In this document: in pieces, positions 44,489 to 52,842 of the stretch
Numbering within the stretch: position 1 is the first letter of the stretch
Layout: every line of letters starts with the position of its first letter
From: DASWHD01 sp036393335
GTDB lineage: Bacteria > CG2-30-53-67 > CG2-30-70-394
Assembly (NCBI GenBank): GCA_036393335.1
Contig: DASWHD010000093.1
Location: forward strand, 1 to 62,718
Direction of reading: 5' to 3'
DNA length: 62,718 nt
Translations under genes and position numbers: made by a program
Notes under the pieces: model-generated
Seen by the model: only the letters and a program-made list of their open reading frames with translations
Databases searched by the model: none
What the model was told of the DNA's origin: nothing

Positions 44489-45607
44489 ATGGAAATTTAT
44501 CTGGAGGACAACTTCGATCTCAGCCGCACCGGTGAGGTGTGTGACCAGATCGAGGCGGTGGCCAAGGAGTGTGGGGTCAAGATCGACTCGATGAACCTGG
44601 ACCGGGGTTCCACCGGCCTGGCGAAGATCGAGATCAAGGCGCGGGACACCCACCGCATCCCCATCGACCGGGTGGAGAACCTGCCGTTCGTGGCGCGGGT
44701 GGCGCGGCTGCTGCCGTCGTACAAGCTGATCAGCCGCAAATTCAACCCCGACCCGCTGGAGATCCACATCCACGGCGACTCGCGCATCGGTGCCGGCCAC
44801 TTCCTGTGGACGGTCGGGCCGTGTGCGGTGGAGGAGGAGGGCCTCTACCACGAGATCATCGACGCGATCATGGGGGTGCCCTTCCCGGCGGAGGCCAACA
44901 TGCACGTGGCCTTCCGCGGCTTCGTAGACAAGAACCGCACCTCGGTCTACTCCTGGGAGGGGATTCGTGACGCCGGCATCCCGTGGGTCCGGGCGATGAA
45001 GGACAAGTACCACTGTGCGGCGGCCAACGAGATCATGTCGATCGTGGATATCGACAAGTACCGGCAAGACGGCACCTTCGACATCCTCCAGGTCGGCACC
45101 CGTTCCGCCGAGTTCGCGCGCCTCTTCGACGCCCTCGGCAGGACCGAGTTTACGATCTATCTCAAGAACGGCCGCGGCAACACCATCGACGAGTTCCTCA
45201 ACTATGCGGAGCGCATCGTCGCCGGCGGCAATCCCAAGGTGGTGCTGGTGGTGCGCGGTACCCAGACCACTAATCCCAAGTATCTGCGCAACGCGGCGGC
45301 CTTGGAGTGGGGACCGGTGTTGCGCGGCCTGACTCGCCAGCCGGTGGTCTTCGACTGCTCCCACTCGGTGGGCCAGCGCGAGCTGGTGGTCGACGCCATG
45401 ATGGCGGCGGTCGCAGCCGGCTTCGATGGGCTGGAGACCGACGTGCACGCGGCGCCGGAGCGGGCCAAGGTGGACGGCCGCCAGGCCCTGCTCCCGGAGA
45501 TCTACGAGACTATGGCCAAGTACGTGATGGAGGCGCGTCTCGCCTATCTGGAGCGCCACCGCGCGTTTACGGAACGCGGTTACATGGGCCACTTCATGAA
45601 TCCGTAA
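44489..45607 (+). CDS. Divergent DAHP-synthase-family (type I-beta-like) protein
   Basis: This 372-residue protein aligns along its length with Thermotoga-type DAHP synthase: an N-terminal ferredoxin-like domain (about 1-90, ending LLPSYKLISRKFNPD), then GPCAVE, a YS-containing RTSVYSWEG loop, QVGTRSAEF, LVVRGTQTT, FDCSHSVG and DVHAAPERAKVDG. Several usual active-site positions differ: KPRTS is KNRTS, LKRG is LKNG, and the metal Glu before VH is Asp. It therefore may act on another substrate. GGGAG precedes the ATG. Confidence 0.82.
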   Translation: MEIYLEDNFDLSRTGEVCDQIEAVAKECGVKIDSMNLDRGSTGLAKIEIKARDTHRIPIDRVENLPFVARVARLLPSYKLISRKFNPDPLEIHIHGDSRIGAGHFLWTVGPCAVEEEGLYHEIIDAIMGVPFPAEANMHVAFRGFVDKNRTSVYSWEGIRDAGIPWVRAMKDKYHCAAANEIMSIVDIDKYRQDGTFDILQVGTRSAEFARLFDALGRTEFTIYLKNGRGNTIDEFLNYAERIVAGGNPKVVLVVRGTQTTNPKYLRNAAALEWGPVLRGLTRQPVVFDCSHSVGQRELVVDAMMAAVAAGFDGLETDVHAAPERAKVDGRQALLPEIYETMAKYVMEARLAYLERHRAFTERGYMGHFMNP

Positions 45608-45651
45608 ATCTGGTCGTTAGCGCTGAGCCTGGGTGGCGCCCCGGCGGGGAT

Positions 45652-45962
45652 CCATCTAAGGAAGGCAGGAGAGGGGGCAGGAAGGGCGAATGCTCGGGCA
45701 GATCGGCGCAACACGGGCTTTGCGGCGAACCTTAGATTTTGACGCGGGAAGCCCGGAAACCAGGAAAGACGCCTGCCGCAAGTCTCCCCTCCTGGTTTCT
45801 TGGCTTCCCGCGTTCCGAATCTTACTGGGTGAGTAGGCCGGGCTTGGCCAGGCATGGGGGCATGCCTCTAAGGAAGGCAGGAAATACAGGAAGGGGAGGA
45901 GAGCACCGTAGCTGCGGCATGACGTTTCTGCCTTCCTGCCCCCTTTCCTGCATTCCTTAGAG
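45652..45962. repeat. Nested hairpins of about 8-bp units
   Basis: This cluster fills the 376-bp gap between the DAHP-synthase-like gene and the slipin gene. It contains a GCGGGAAGCC / GGCTTCCCGC hairpin (45739-45817) like the one at 35841. It also has inverted arms beginning CTCTAAGGAAGGCAGGAAAT (45866) and ending in CATTCCTTAGAG (45962), plus a third left-arm copy at 45652. The units are approximately GGAAGGCA and GGAAGCCA. Confidence 0.82.
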
Positions 45963-45983
45963 GTGTTGTTGGTCCGGGTGCCC

Positions 45984-46760
45984 CTATGCCTGGGGCTGGC
46001 CGGTGTCGCCGCCGCCGCCGAGCCTCTCGAGGAGGTTCAGGGGGATGGGCAGGACCACGGAGGTGCGCTCGCCGGTGATATCGACCAGGGTCTGGAGGTA
46101 GCGCAGCTGCAACGCCGCCGGTTCCTGCATGATGATCGCGGCGGCCTGCGCCAGGCGAGTCGCGGCCTGGAACTCACCCTCGGCGTTGATCACCTTGGCG
46201 CGCCGCTCGCGCTCCGCCTCGGCCTGCTTGGCGATCGCGCGCTGCATCTCCTGGGGTAGGTCGACGTGCTTGATCTCCACCAGGGACACCTTGATGCCCC
46301 AGGCGTCGGATTGCGCGTCGAGGATCGTCTGGAGCTTCTCGTTGATCTGTTCGCGCTCCGACAGGAGCTGGTCGAGCTCCACCTCGCCGAGCACCGAGCG
46401 CAGGGTGGTCTGGGCGAGCTGGCTGGTGGCGTAGAGGAAGTCCTCCACCTCGACGATCGCTCGCTCCGGGTCCATGACGCGGAAGTAGAGCACCGCGTTG
46501 ACCTTCACCGAGACGTTGTCGCGAGTGATCACGTCCTGCGGCGGCACGTCCATGGCGATGGTGCGCAGGGAGACCTTCACCATCTTGTCGACTACCGGGA
46601 TGAGGATGATCAGGCCCGGCCCCTTGGCGCGCAGCAGGCGACCGAGGCGGAACACCACGCCACGCTCGTACTCGCGCAGGATCTTGATCGCCGAGGCGAG
46701 GATGGCCAGCAGGGCGCCGAACAGCAGGACGTAGGGGACCACATCGATCTCAGGAATCAT
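45984..46760 (-). CDS. Slipin / stomatin-like SPFH membrane protein
   Basis: This 258-residue protein has an N-terminal membrane helix (about 8-26), an SPFH domain (EYERGVVFRLGRLLRAKGPGL, TRDNVSVKVNAVLYFRV) and a C-terminal coiled-coil helix (QRAIAKQAEAERERRAKVINAEGE). Slipins form large membrane scaffolds. The gene overlaps nfeD by 11 bp, the classic NfeD-slipin operon; NfeD proteases cleave the C-terminus of their slipin partner in characterised systems. AAGGAG precedes the ATG at 46760. Confidence 0.93.
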   Translation of the reverse strand: MIPEIDVVPYVLLFGALLAILASAIKILREYERGVVFRLGRLLRAKGPGLIILIPVVDKMVKVSLRTIAMDVPPQDVITRDNVSVKVNAVLYFRVMDPERAIVEVEDFLYATSQLAQTTLRSVLGEVELDQLLSEREQINEKLQTILDAQSDAWGIKVSLVEIKHVDLPQEMQRAIAKQAEAERERRAKVINAEGEFQAATRLAQAAAIIMQEPAALQLRYLQTLVDITGERTSVVLPIPLNLLERLGGGGDTGQPQA

Positions 46761-48114
46761 GGGGGCCACTCCTTTCAGGCACGACAGGTTCGACACTGAG
46801 CTCCATGCCACGGACGGCCACCACCCGTACCGGCTCGCCGACCGCGATGGGCCCACTGGCGCGGGCGTTCCAGATCTCGCCGTGCAGAAAGACCTTGCCC
46901 GCGGGGGCGAGCTCGGTGCGCGCCCGCCCGACCTCCCCCACCAATCCCCCTTGCCCGGTGACGGCGCGGCGTCGTTGCGCCTTCAGGCCCAGCCCCACGG
47001 CGAAGATGAAGAACGCCGCGGTCGTTGCTGTGGCGGGGATCAGGACCTGCCAGGCGATGCCGAAGTCCATCGCCTCCGGGACGTCGAACAGCATGATCGA
47101 GCCGATGGTGAACGCGATGATGCCACCGGTCGTCAGGATCCCGTGAGTGGGCACGAAGAGGTCGATGACGAACAGGGCGATGGCGAGGACGATCAGGGCG
47201 ACGCCCGCGGCGTTGAATGGCAGCATGCCGAGGGCGAAGGCGGCCAGGACGAGGGAGATGGCACCCGCGACGCCGGGGAAGATGGCGCCCGGGTTGGACA
47301 GCTCGAAGATCAGGCCGTACACCCCGAGGAGCATCAACAGGTAGGCGGTGTTGGGATTGGCCAACCAGCCGAGGAAGCGGTACTTGAAGGGCGTGGCCAG
47401 GGGAATCACCGCCGCGCCTTTGGTGTGCAGGATCGTGGGACCGGACGGCAGGTCGACGGTGCGGCCGTCGCAGGCGTCCAGCAGCGCCGGTAGGTCGGCG
47501 GCGATCAGGTCGATCACCCCTTCCTTCAGGGCCTCGTTCTCGGTGATCGAGAGTGACTCCCGCACCGCGCCCTCGGCCCACGTCGCATTGCGGCCGCGTC
47601 GCTCGGCGATGGAGCGGGCGAAGGCGGCGGCATCGTTGGTCACCTTCGCCTCCATCGTCTCACCCATCCCCTCACCGCCGCCGGGGGTGGAGATGGCCAC
47701 CGGGTGGGCGGCACCGATGTTGGTCCCGGGTGCCATCGCGGCCACGTGCGATGCGAGGGTGATGAACACCCCCGCAGAGCCGGCCCGTGCGCCACTGGGT
47801 GCGACGTAGATGATCACCGGCACCGGACTGGCGAAGATCGCCTGGACGATCTCGCGGGTCGAGGTGAGCAATCCGCCAGGGGTATCCATCTCGACCACCA
47901 GTGCCGCCGCGCGGCGCTGGCCCGCCTCCTCGATCGCTTCCTGGATGCGACGGCTCGCCACCGGGTCGATCGCGGCGGCCAGCGACAGGTGGAGCACGGT
48001 GCGTGGTTCCGTCGTTTCCCCTTCTTGACCCTTGGCACCACTAGGCGCCAGGAGGCTGAAGAGCAGCAGCGTGACGATCCGGGCTCGGCTCACACGGCTC
48101 ACAATGGTTCCCAT
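46750..48114 (-). CDS. NfeD family membrane-bound serine protease
   Basis: This 454-residue protein has a signal segment and a ClpP-like serine protease domain (VVEMDTPGGLLTSTREIV, then SGARAGSAGVFITLASH carrying the nucleophilic Ser, with the Lys partner about 50 residues later). Four to five membrane helices (about 245-380) and a C-terminal NfeD OB-fold domain (LVGEVGRARTEL to GEPVRVVAVRGMELSVEP) follow. This is the long NfeD1b type. It overlaps the slipin gene downstream. Confidence 0.92.
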   Translation of the reverse strand: MGTIVSRVSRARIVTLLLFSLLAPSGAKGQEGETTEPRTVLHLSLAAAIDPVASRRIQEAIEEAGQRRAAALVVEMDTPGGLLTSTREIVQAIFASPVPVIIYVAPSGARAGSAGVFITLASHVAAMAPGTNIGAAHPVAISTPGGGEGMGETMEAKVTNDAAAFARSIAERRGRNATWAEGAVRESLSITENEALKEGVIDLIAADLPALLDACDGRTVDLPSGPTILHTKGAAVIPLATPFKYRFLGWLANPNTAYLLMLLGVYGLIFELSNPGAIFPGVAGAISLVLAAFALGMLPFNAAGVALIVLAIALFVIDLFVPTHGILTTGGIIAFTIGSIMLFDVPEAMDFGIAWQVLIPATATTAAFFIFAVGLGLKAQRRRAVTGQGGLVGEVGRARTELAPAGKVFLHGEIWNARASGPIAVGEPVRVVAVRGMELSVEPVVPERSGPHDS

Positions 48115-48266
48115 GTCGCCAAGTCTAACCGGTATTGCTCGGGATGACCCCACAGCGATCGCCCGCCGCGCTGGCACGGGGAGCCGCCGCTCCACTTGAC
48201 CGCGTCGCAGGCCACAGGGAAACTACGTTGAGTCGTTATCACAGTTTTTTGAGGGAGGTTGCCGCG

Positions 48267-48668
48267 ATGACTGATCTATTTTCCCCTGATTGGATGAAGG
48301 CCTTTGGTGAGGAGTGGAACAAGGAGCCCGCTCTCAGCGACGCCCTGAGCAAGATCGGGTTCAACTCCAAGATTGCCTATGGGTTCGACGACGAGATCGA
48401 GCCCGCCGGCGAGCTCGTGATCGAGAACGGCAAGGTCGTGTATGCGGGCCCGGTCCGTGATGGCGACGAGCTCAACTGGGACCTGCGCGCCAAGAAGAAG
48501 AACTGGGAGAAGTGGTGTGAGAAGCCGCCGGGAATGGCCGGCCTGGGCATGGCCTACACCACGCGCAAGCTCAAGTTCGAGATCGGCGATTACGGCGCGA
48601 TGATCAAGGATCCCCGCATGGCGCCGCCGTTCATCAAGAGCTTCGAGGTGATGGGGCGGGTGTCGTAG
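48267..48668 (+). CDS. SCP-2-like sterol/lipid carrier domain protein
   Basis: This 133-residue protein consists of one domain resembling SCP-2 proteins: FSPDWMKAFGEEWNKEP, VIENGKVVYAG, WDLRAKKKNWEKW, then KLKFEIGDYGAMIKD. Such domains bind hydrophobic ligands, but the ligand here is unknown. GGGAGG precedes the ATG at 48267. A heptamer repeat and a terminator follow. Confidence 0.75.
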   Translation: MTDLFSPDWMKAFGEEWNKEPALSDALSKIGFNSKIAYGFDDEIEPAGELVIENGKVVYAGPVRDGDELNWDLRAKKKNWEKWCEKPPGMAGLGMAYTTRKLKFEIGDYGAMIKDPRMAPPFIKSFEVMGRVS

Positions 48669-48669
48669 A

Positions 48670-48703
48670 GAGCTGTCAGCTTTTAGCGGTCAGCGATTCG
48701 CTT
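48670..48703. repeat. Single-arm heptamer repeat
   Basis: Units GCTGTCA, GCTTTTA, GCGGTCA and GCGATTC occur directly after the SCP-2-like gene stop codon. No inverse arm is visible downstream; a G/C-rich terminator follows instead. Confidence 0.75.
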
Positions 48704-48709
48704 CGGGTC

Positions 48710-48744
48710 GGGAGGGGGGCGTGGGTTGCCCCTCCCCGTTTTTT
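48710..48744 (+). terminator. Rho-independent terminator
   Basis: GGGAGGGG pairs with CCCCTCCC (stem 8 bp), followed by CG and TTTTTT. It is placed 42 bp after the SCP-2-like gene and 19 bp before the next start codon. Confidence 0.85.
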
Positions 48745-48762
48745 GTGCCGGGAACTGATCGG

Positions 48763-49614
48763 ATGGATCTCGCCGCGGCCCTCGGCAAGGCGGCCCGCGA
48801 GCGAGTGGGGCGGGTGAGCCCGCCGGAGGGTGCGGAGCGCGTCTTTCACGGCGACAGTGAGGGAGCGCCGGGTGTGCGCCTCGATCGCTACGGGCCGCAC
48901 CTGCGGCTAGAGCTGTTCGAGCCCCTGCCCGCTGCCCAGCGGGAGGCGGTGTTGGACGGAGTCGCAGGGCAGCTACCCGACGATGGCACCCTATTCCTCG
49001 TGGAGCGGTTCGCAAGCCACGGGGGCGCCATGGCCGTGCGCGGTCCGGCCAGCGACGGCGTGGTAGAGGTGCGTGAGGGGCGCGTGCGGTTTCGGGTGGA
49101 GCTGTGCCGCGGTCGCAACACCGGCCTGTTTCTCGACGGCCGCGCCGCGCGGCGCTGGGTGGCGGAGCTGGCGATCGCCGGCCCGGTGCTCAACCTCTTC
49201 GCCTATACCTGTGCCTTTGGGGTGGTCGCCGCGCTGGCCGGGGCGGCGACCACGGTCAACGTCGACATTGCCCCCGCCACCCTGGAGCGAGGGCGGGTCA
49301 ACTATCGGCTCAACGGCCTCACCACCCCGAGCCGCACCTTTCTGCGTGGCGATATCCGCAAGCGGCTGCAGTGGTTGGCCAGGCGCGGCGAGCGGTTTGA
49401 CCTGATCGTCGTCGACCCGCCACCGACCGCACCGCGACCGGCCGCCGATCGCCTGCGCGCAATCCTCGCACCGGGGGGGCGCCTGCTGTGGCTGCATCAC
49501 GGGGCCGGAGAGCCGGTCCTGGCCGGCGGCTTCGCGGTGCTGGAGGAGCGACCACCGGATCCAGACTTCCCTGGCCCGCCCTCCACCCGCGCCTTTCTCC
49601 TCGCCGCTCGCTAA
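48763..49614 (+). CDS. RlmI/RlmK-type class I SAM-dependent methyltransferase
   Basis: This 283-residue protein has the RlmI-family pattern. It shows ELCRGRNTGLFLDGRAARRWV, the SAM-binding motif VLNLFAYTCAFGVVAALAGA, VNVDIAPATLERGRVNYRLNGL and the catalytic-site LIVVDPPPTA. It lacks the full N-terminal PUA domain of RlmI, being about 110 residues shorter. Substrate is likely RNA, probably 23S rRNA, but this is inferred from the family. The ATG at 48763 was chosen because the terminator lies upstream. Confidence 0.82.
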   Translation: MDLAAALGKAARERVGRVSPPEGAERVFHGDSEGAPGVRLDRYGPHLRLELFEPLPAAQREAVLDGVAGQLPDDGTLFLVERFASHGGAMAVRGPASDGVVEVREGRVRFRVELCRGRNTGLFLDGRAARRWVAELAIAGPVLNLFAYTCAFGVVAALAGAATTVNVDIAPATLERGRVNYRLNGLTTPSRTFLRGDIRKRLQWLARRGERFDLIVVDPPPTAPRPAADRLRAILAPGGRLLWLHHGAGEPVLAGGFAVLEERPPDPDFPGPPSTRAFLLAAR

Positions 49615-49645
49615 CTGTGCCCGGCGGCGCCCCGCGGCGTGGCGG

Positions 49646-51025
49646 CTATCCGCCGCCGACCCGCGGCAGGAGGGTGGAGAGCAGGCCGACCGCGCCGCAG
49701 GCGCCGATCACCGGCACGATGCCGACCTTGAACCGGGTCAGGGCGAGGAAGGCGGCGACCGTCATCACGGCCGAGGGCCATTGGAAGCCATGCAGGACAC
49801 GGTGTGGGTCGAGGCCGCCGGGCCACAGGACGTGGTAGGCGAAGAACAGCGCCAGGTTCAGGACGACTCCCACGACGGCGGCGGTGATACCGGTGAGGGG
49901 CGCGGTGAACTTCACCTCGTGGCGGGTCGCCTCCACCGCCGGCGCCCCCAGGAGGATGAAGAGAAATGAGGGCAGGAACGTGAACAAGGTCGCCACCGCC
50001 GCCCCGCCGGCGCCGGCCGCTGCCAGGGCGTGGGTGCCGAAGACCGCATGGCTCCAGCCACCGACGAAACCGACAAACGCGACCACCATGATCAGCGGCC
50101 CCGGCGTCGTCTCCCCCAGCGCCAGGCCGTCGATCATCTGCAGGGCGGTGAGCCAGTGATACTGCTCGACGCCGCCCTGGTAGACGTACGGCAGCACCGC
50201 GTAGGCACCGCCGAAGGTGACCAGCGCCGCCTTGGTGAAGAACCATGCCATGCGCGTCAGGGTGCCTTGCCAACCGAACAGGGCGGCGAGCAGGCCCATC
50301 GCCACCAGCCAGAGGGCGATGCCTGTGGCGGCATAGCTCATCACCCTTCCCCAGGAGAAGCGAGCGTGGACCGGCAGGGGGGTGTCGTCGTCGATGAGCG
50401 CCGGCCCGAAGCTCCCTCTACCATCGCCGTGGTGGCCTCCGATCTGGAACGTCTCCGGGGCGAGGCGACCGCCCACAGCGCCCACCAGGCCGGCACCGAG
50501 GACGATGTAAGGGAACGGGACGTGGAGGGCGAAGATGGCGACGAAGGCCACCGCCGCCATCGTCCACAAGACGCGGTTCTGCAACGCCCGCGAGCCGATG
50601 CGGTAGGCGGCGAAGACCACGATCGCCGTCACCGCCGGTTTGATCCCGTACAGCACCCCGGCCACCGCCGGCACGTTGCCGTGGACGAGGTAGATCCAGG
50701 TGAGGGCGATCAGGATGAACAGCGACGGCAGGACAAAGAGGGTGCCGGCGATCAGGCCGCCGGCCGTGCCGTGCAGCAGCCAGCCGATATACGTGGCAAG
50801 CTGCTGCGCCTCCGGTCCAGGGAGAACCATGGTGTAGTTGAGGGCATGCAGGAAGCGCTGCTCCGAGATCCAGCGGCGCCGCTCCACCAGCTCCTGGTGC
50901 ATCATGCTGATTTGTCCCGCAGGGCCACCGAAGCCGATAAATCCCAGCTTCAGCCAGTAGCGCACCGCCTCGCGCAGGGTGATGGGGGACGGCGGTCCCT
51001 GGGGTGGGGAGGGGCTAGCCCGCAT
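49646..51025 (-). CDS. chrA: Chromate transporter ChrA
   Basis: This 459-residue protein consists of two homologous CHR domains (long-chain ChrA). The first has GFIGFGGPAGQISMMH and YTMVLPGPEAQQLATYIGW. The second has ALVTFGGAYAVLPYV and GLALGETTPGPLIMVVAFVGF. About ten membrane helices are present. It exports chromate. The only plausible start codon, the ATG at 51025, lies inside the terminal repeat of the CTAG-type element, whose terminus encodes the first four residues. Its chrB partner upstream is broken. Confidence 0.93.
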   Translation of the reverse strand: MRASPSPPQGPPSPITLREAVRYWLKLGFIGFGGPAGQISMMHQELVERRRWISEQRFLHALNYTMVLPGPEAQQLATYIGWLLHGTAGGLIAGTLFVLPSLFILIALTWIYLVHGNVPAVAGVLYGIKPAVTAIVVFAAYRIGSRALQNRVLWTMAAVAFVAIFALHVPFPYIVLGAGLVGAVGGRLAPETFQIGGHHGDGRGSFGPALIDDDTPLPVHARFSWGRVMSYAATGIALWLVAMGLLAALFGWQGTLTRMAWFFTKAALVTFGGAYAVLPYVYQGGVEQYHWLTALQMIDGLALGETTPGPLIMVVAFVGFVGGWSHAVFGTHALAAAGAGGAAVATLFTFLPSFLFILLGAPAVEATRHEVKFTAPLTGITAAVVGVVLNLALFFAYHVLWPGGLDPHRVLHGFQWPSAVMTVAAFLALTRFKVGIVPVIGACGAVGLLSTLLPRVGGG

Positions 51026-51245
51026 TTCTCACCAGGGATCGAGGCGAGACCGTGCAAACGCGCGGAGATCCTGGCTGGCCCGCGGTAGGAGCCGAATCCC
51101 TGCGGCGACCCAGGCCCGCAGGGCCTGGTGCGCGGATCGCCGGTGAAACCGGCTCCTACCCCTGGCGCGGACTCGTACGAGGTGGGCCAGGAGATGCGAG
51201 CGGTTGCGCGGTCGCAGCAGATTCATGGTGAAAAATGCGGGCTAG
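51015..51245. repeat. CTAG-type inverted-repeat element, copy 6
   Basis: The 231-bp element has ends CTAGCCCGCATTTCTCACCA and ATGGTGAAAAATGCGGGCTAG. The core runs from CGGTAGGAGCCGAATCCC to GGCTCCTACC. On the minus strand the right CTAG contains the chrB stop codon, and the left terminal repeat contains the chrA start codon. It fills the chrB-chrA gap. Confidence 0.92.
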
Positions 51246-51864
51246 CCACCGGATGAGGTCCCAGGGGGCGGAGCGTCGGTATAGGCGCGGTAGAGGTGGT
51301 CGAGGATCGGCCCGGCCTGCGCGAGCAGCGCGTCGTCGTCCGTGGCAGCGGCCTTCAGCCCGGTGAGGATTGCGCCGAGGCCGGCGGCCTCCGCCACCGG
51401 GATCCCCCCGGCGTCCAGGTAGTGGACCAGGGCCCCGAGGCGCACCAGGGCCGGGTCCGACTCCAGGCCGAAGCTTGCCCGGAGGACCTCGAAGGTGACC
51501 CGCGGGCCGACATGGGTGAAGGTGGCGCCGTCGAAGTCGAACCCCAGGGCGTCGCTCGGACAGGCGCCGGGATCCGCCAGCCAGAGGAAGGTGGCGCGGG
51601 GATCGATGTGGCGGTGGATCAGCCAGGCAGAGGCGATCCGATCAACCCACAAGCCACGGCGGGTCGCCCACCGCCGGCCTCGGTCACCTCGTCGGCCTGA
51701 TGGCGCAGGGCATCGGTCGTCGCCGTGCTGCGTGGCAGGAGGTAGACCCCGTCCCGCAGGACCACCGCGCCCAGGGCCTTGACGGCGCGCCACACCCGCA
51801 TCCGCGGGGTGGCACTCTGAGCCGGAAGGGTGAGGATAAAGAGGAGCCACGGCTTGGCGCTCAT
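51242..51864 (-). pseudogene. chrB: Broken chromate resistance regulator chrB
   Basis: The first part (MSAKPWLLFILTLPAQSATP to ALRHQADEVTEAGG, about 68 codons from the ATG at 51864) is the ChrB N-terminus. The C-terminal ChrB domain (WATRRGLWVDRIASAWLIHR to the end) is in another frame beginning near 51670. The central part, about 100 residues in intact ChrB, is missing. A deletion joined the halves out of frame, so no full protein is made. The stop codon is the CTAG of the adjoining repeat. Confidence 0.82.
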
Positions 51865-51965
51865 GAAGCATATGCTACATACATACAAGTAACACATCCT
51901 ACAAAAGAGCCGGTCTCGGGGGTGCAACGCCGGCGCCGAGCTTCTGCACTGCGCGAGCGGGCCCT

Positions 51966-52757
51966 ATGGTCTACCATCGTTTACTAGTGCCGCCGGTGAC
52001 GGGTCTGTCACCGGTGGCTGCTGCACCATCTCCCGTGCTGGATCACGTTCTCGACCTCTACCTCACCACGCCGTCGCCGTGCGGCTATGTGCCGGGCCGG
52101 GAGAGCGCCGCCGTGGTCGCCGACCCGGGGCGGATGATCGATTCGCCACTCTACGGGGTGCTCCTCGATCGCGGATTTCGCCGCAGTGGGCGGGCGTTCT
52201 ACCGGCCGCAATGCCCGGGATGCATGGCGTGTGTGCCGGTGCGGGTGCCGGTCGACCAGTTCGCTCCGTCACGTTCGCAGCGCCGGGTATGGCGCGCCAA
52301 CGAGGCGCTCCACGTGGTGGCCCGGGAGCCCGCATTCGACGAGGTCCACTACCAGCTCTTTCGCCGCTACCAGCGGGACCACCACGGAGACACCATGCAG
52401 CTCGTCCACGAGGGGGAGGACCTCCGGACGGGTTACTCCCGCTTCCTGGTGGAGTCGCCGGTGGCCACCCGGTTCTACGAATACCACCTAGGTGAGCGGC
52501 TCGTGGGCGTCGGCGTGGTGGACCACCTGCCCCAGGGCCTGTCCACGGTCTACTTCTTCTTCGATCCCGCGGAACGGAGGCGGAGCCTCGGTACCTACTC
52601 GGTCCTGTGGGAGATCGCGGAGACCCGTCACCTGGGGCTGCCCTACTACTACCTCGGGTATTGGATCCACGAGTGCCGCAAGATGGCGTACAAGGCGACC
52701 TTCCGACCACTGGAGTACCTGGTCGACGGCCAGTGGCAGGCGGAGCCACCGGGGTAG
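51966..52757 (+). CDS. bpt: Aspartate/glutamate leucyltransferase
   Basis: This 263-residue protein attaches Leu from leucyl-tRNA to N-terminal Asp or Glu, marking proteins for ClpAP degradation. The N-terminal conserved CGYVPGRESAAVVADP and CPGCMACVPVRVPV are followed by the GNAT-like domain with YFFFDPAERRRSLGTYSVLWEI and YYYLGYWIHECRKMAYKATFRP. These features match Bpt rather than Aat. Length is near normal (about 240-250 residues). The ATG at 51966 is the first of the frame. Confidence 0.92.
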   Translation: MVYHRLLVPPVTGLSPVAAAPSPVLDHVLDLYLTTPSPCGYVPGRESAAVVADPGRMIDSPLYGVLLDRGFRRSGRAFYRPQCPGCMACVPVRVPVDQFAPSRSQRRVWRANEALHVVAREPAFDEVHYQLFRRYQRDHHGDTMQLVHEGEDLRTGYSRFLVESPVATRFYEYHLGERLVGVGVVDHLPQGLSTVYFFFDPAERRRSLGTYSVLWEIAETRHLGLPYYYLGYWIHECRKMAYKATFRPLEYLVDGQWQAEPPG

Positions 52758-52840
52758 CTGTCAGCTCTCAGCGCTCAGCTTTCAGCTTGCGACAACCTCC
52801 TCGCTGGCCCTTCTTCTTGTAAGCTGACCGCTGACCGCCC
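52757..52840. repeat. Heptamer repeat hairpin between bpt and the CobW gene
   Basis: Left arm units are GCTGTCA, GCTCTCA, GCGCTCA and GCTTTCA. The right arm has two copies of GCTGACC. The arms are inverse complements in type, separated by about 30 bp. The left arm begins at the bpt stop codon. Confidence 0.85.
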
Positions 52841-52842
52841 CC

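Noticed and set aside
44489..45607. KDO-8-phosphate synthase (KdsA) as the identity of the DAHP-like protein
   Set aside because: The N-terminal ferredoxin-like domain and the overall match to Thermotoga-type DAHP synthase favour that family; no KDO pathway genes are nearby.
51242..51871. Single intact gene for the C-terminal ChrB domain
   Set aside because: The upstream part of that frame is not ChrB-like, while the true ChrB N-terminus is in another frame, so a broken gene is the better reading.
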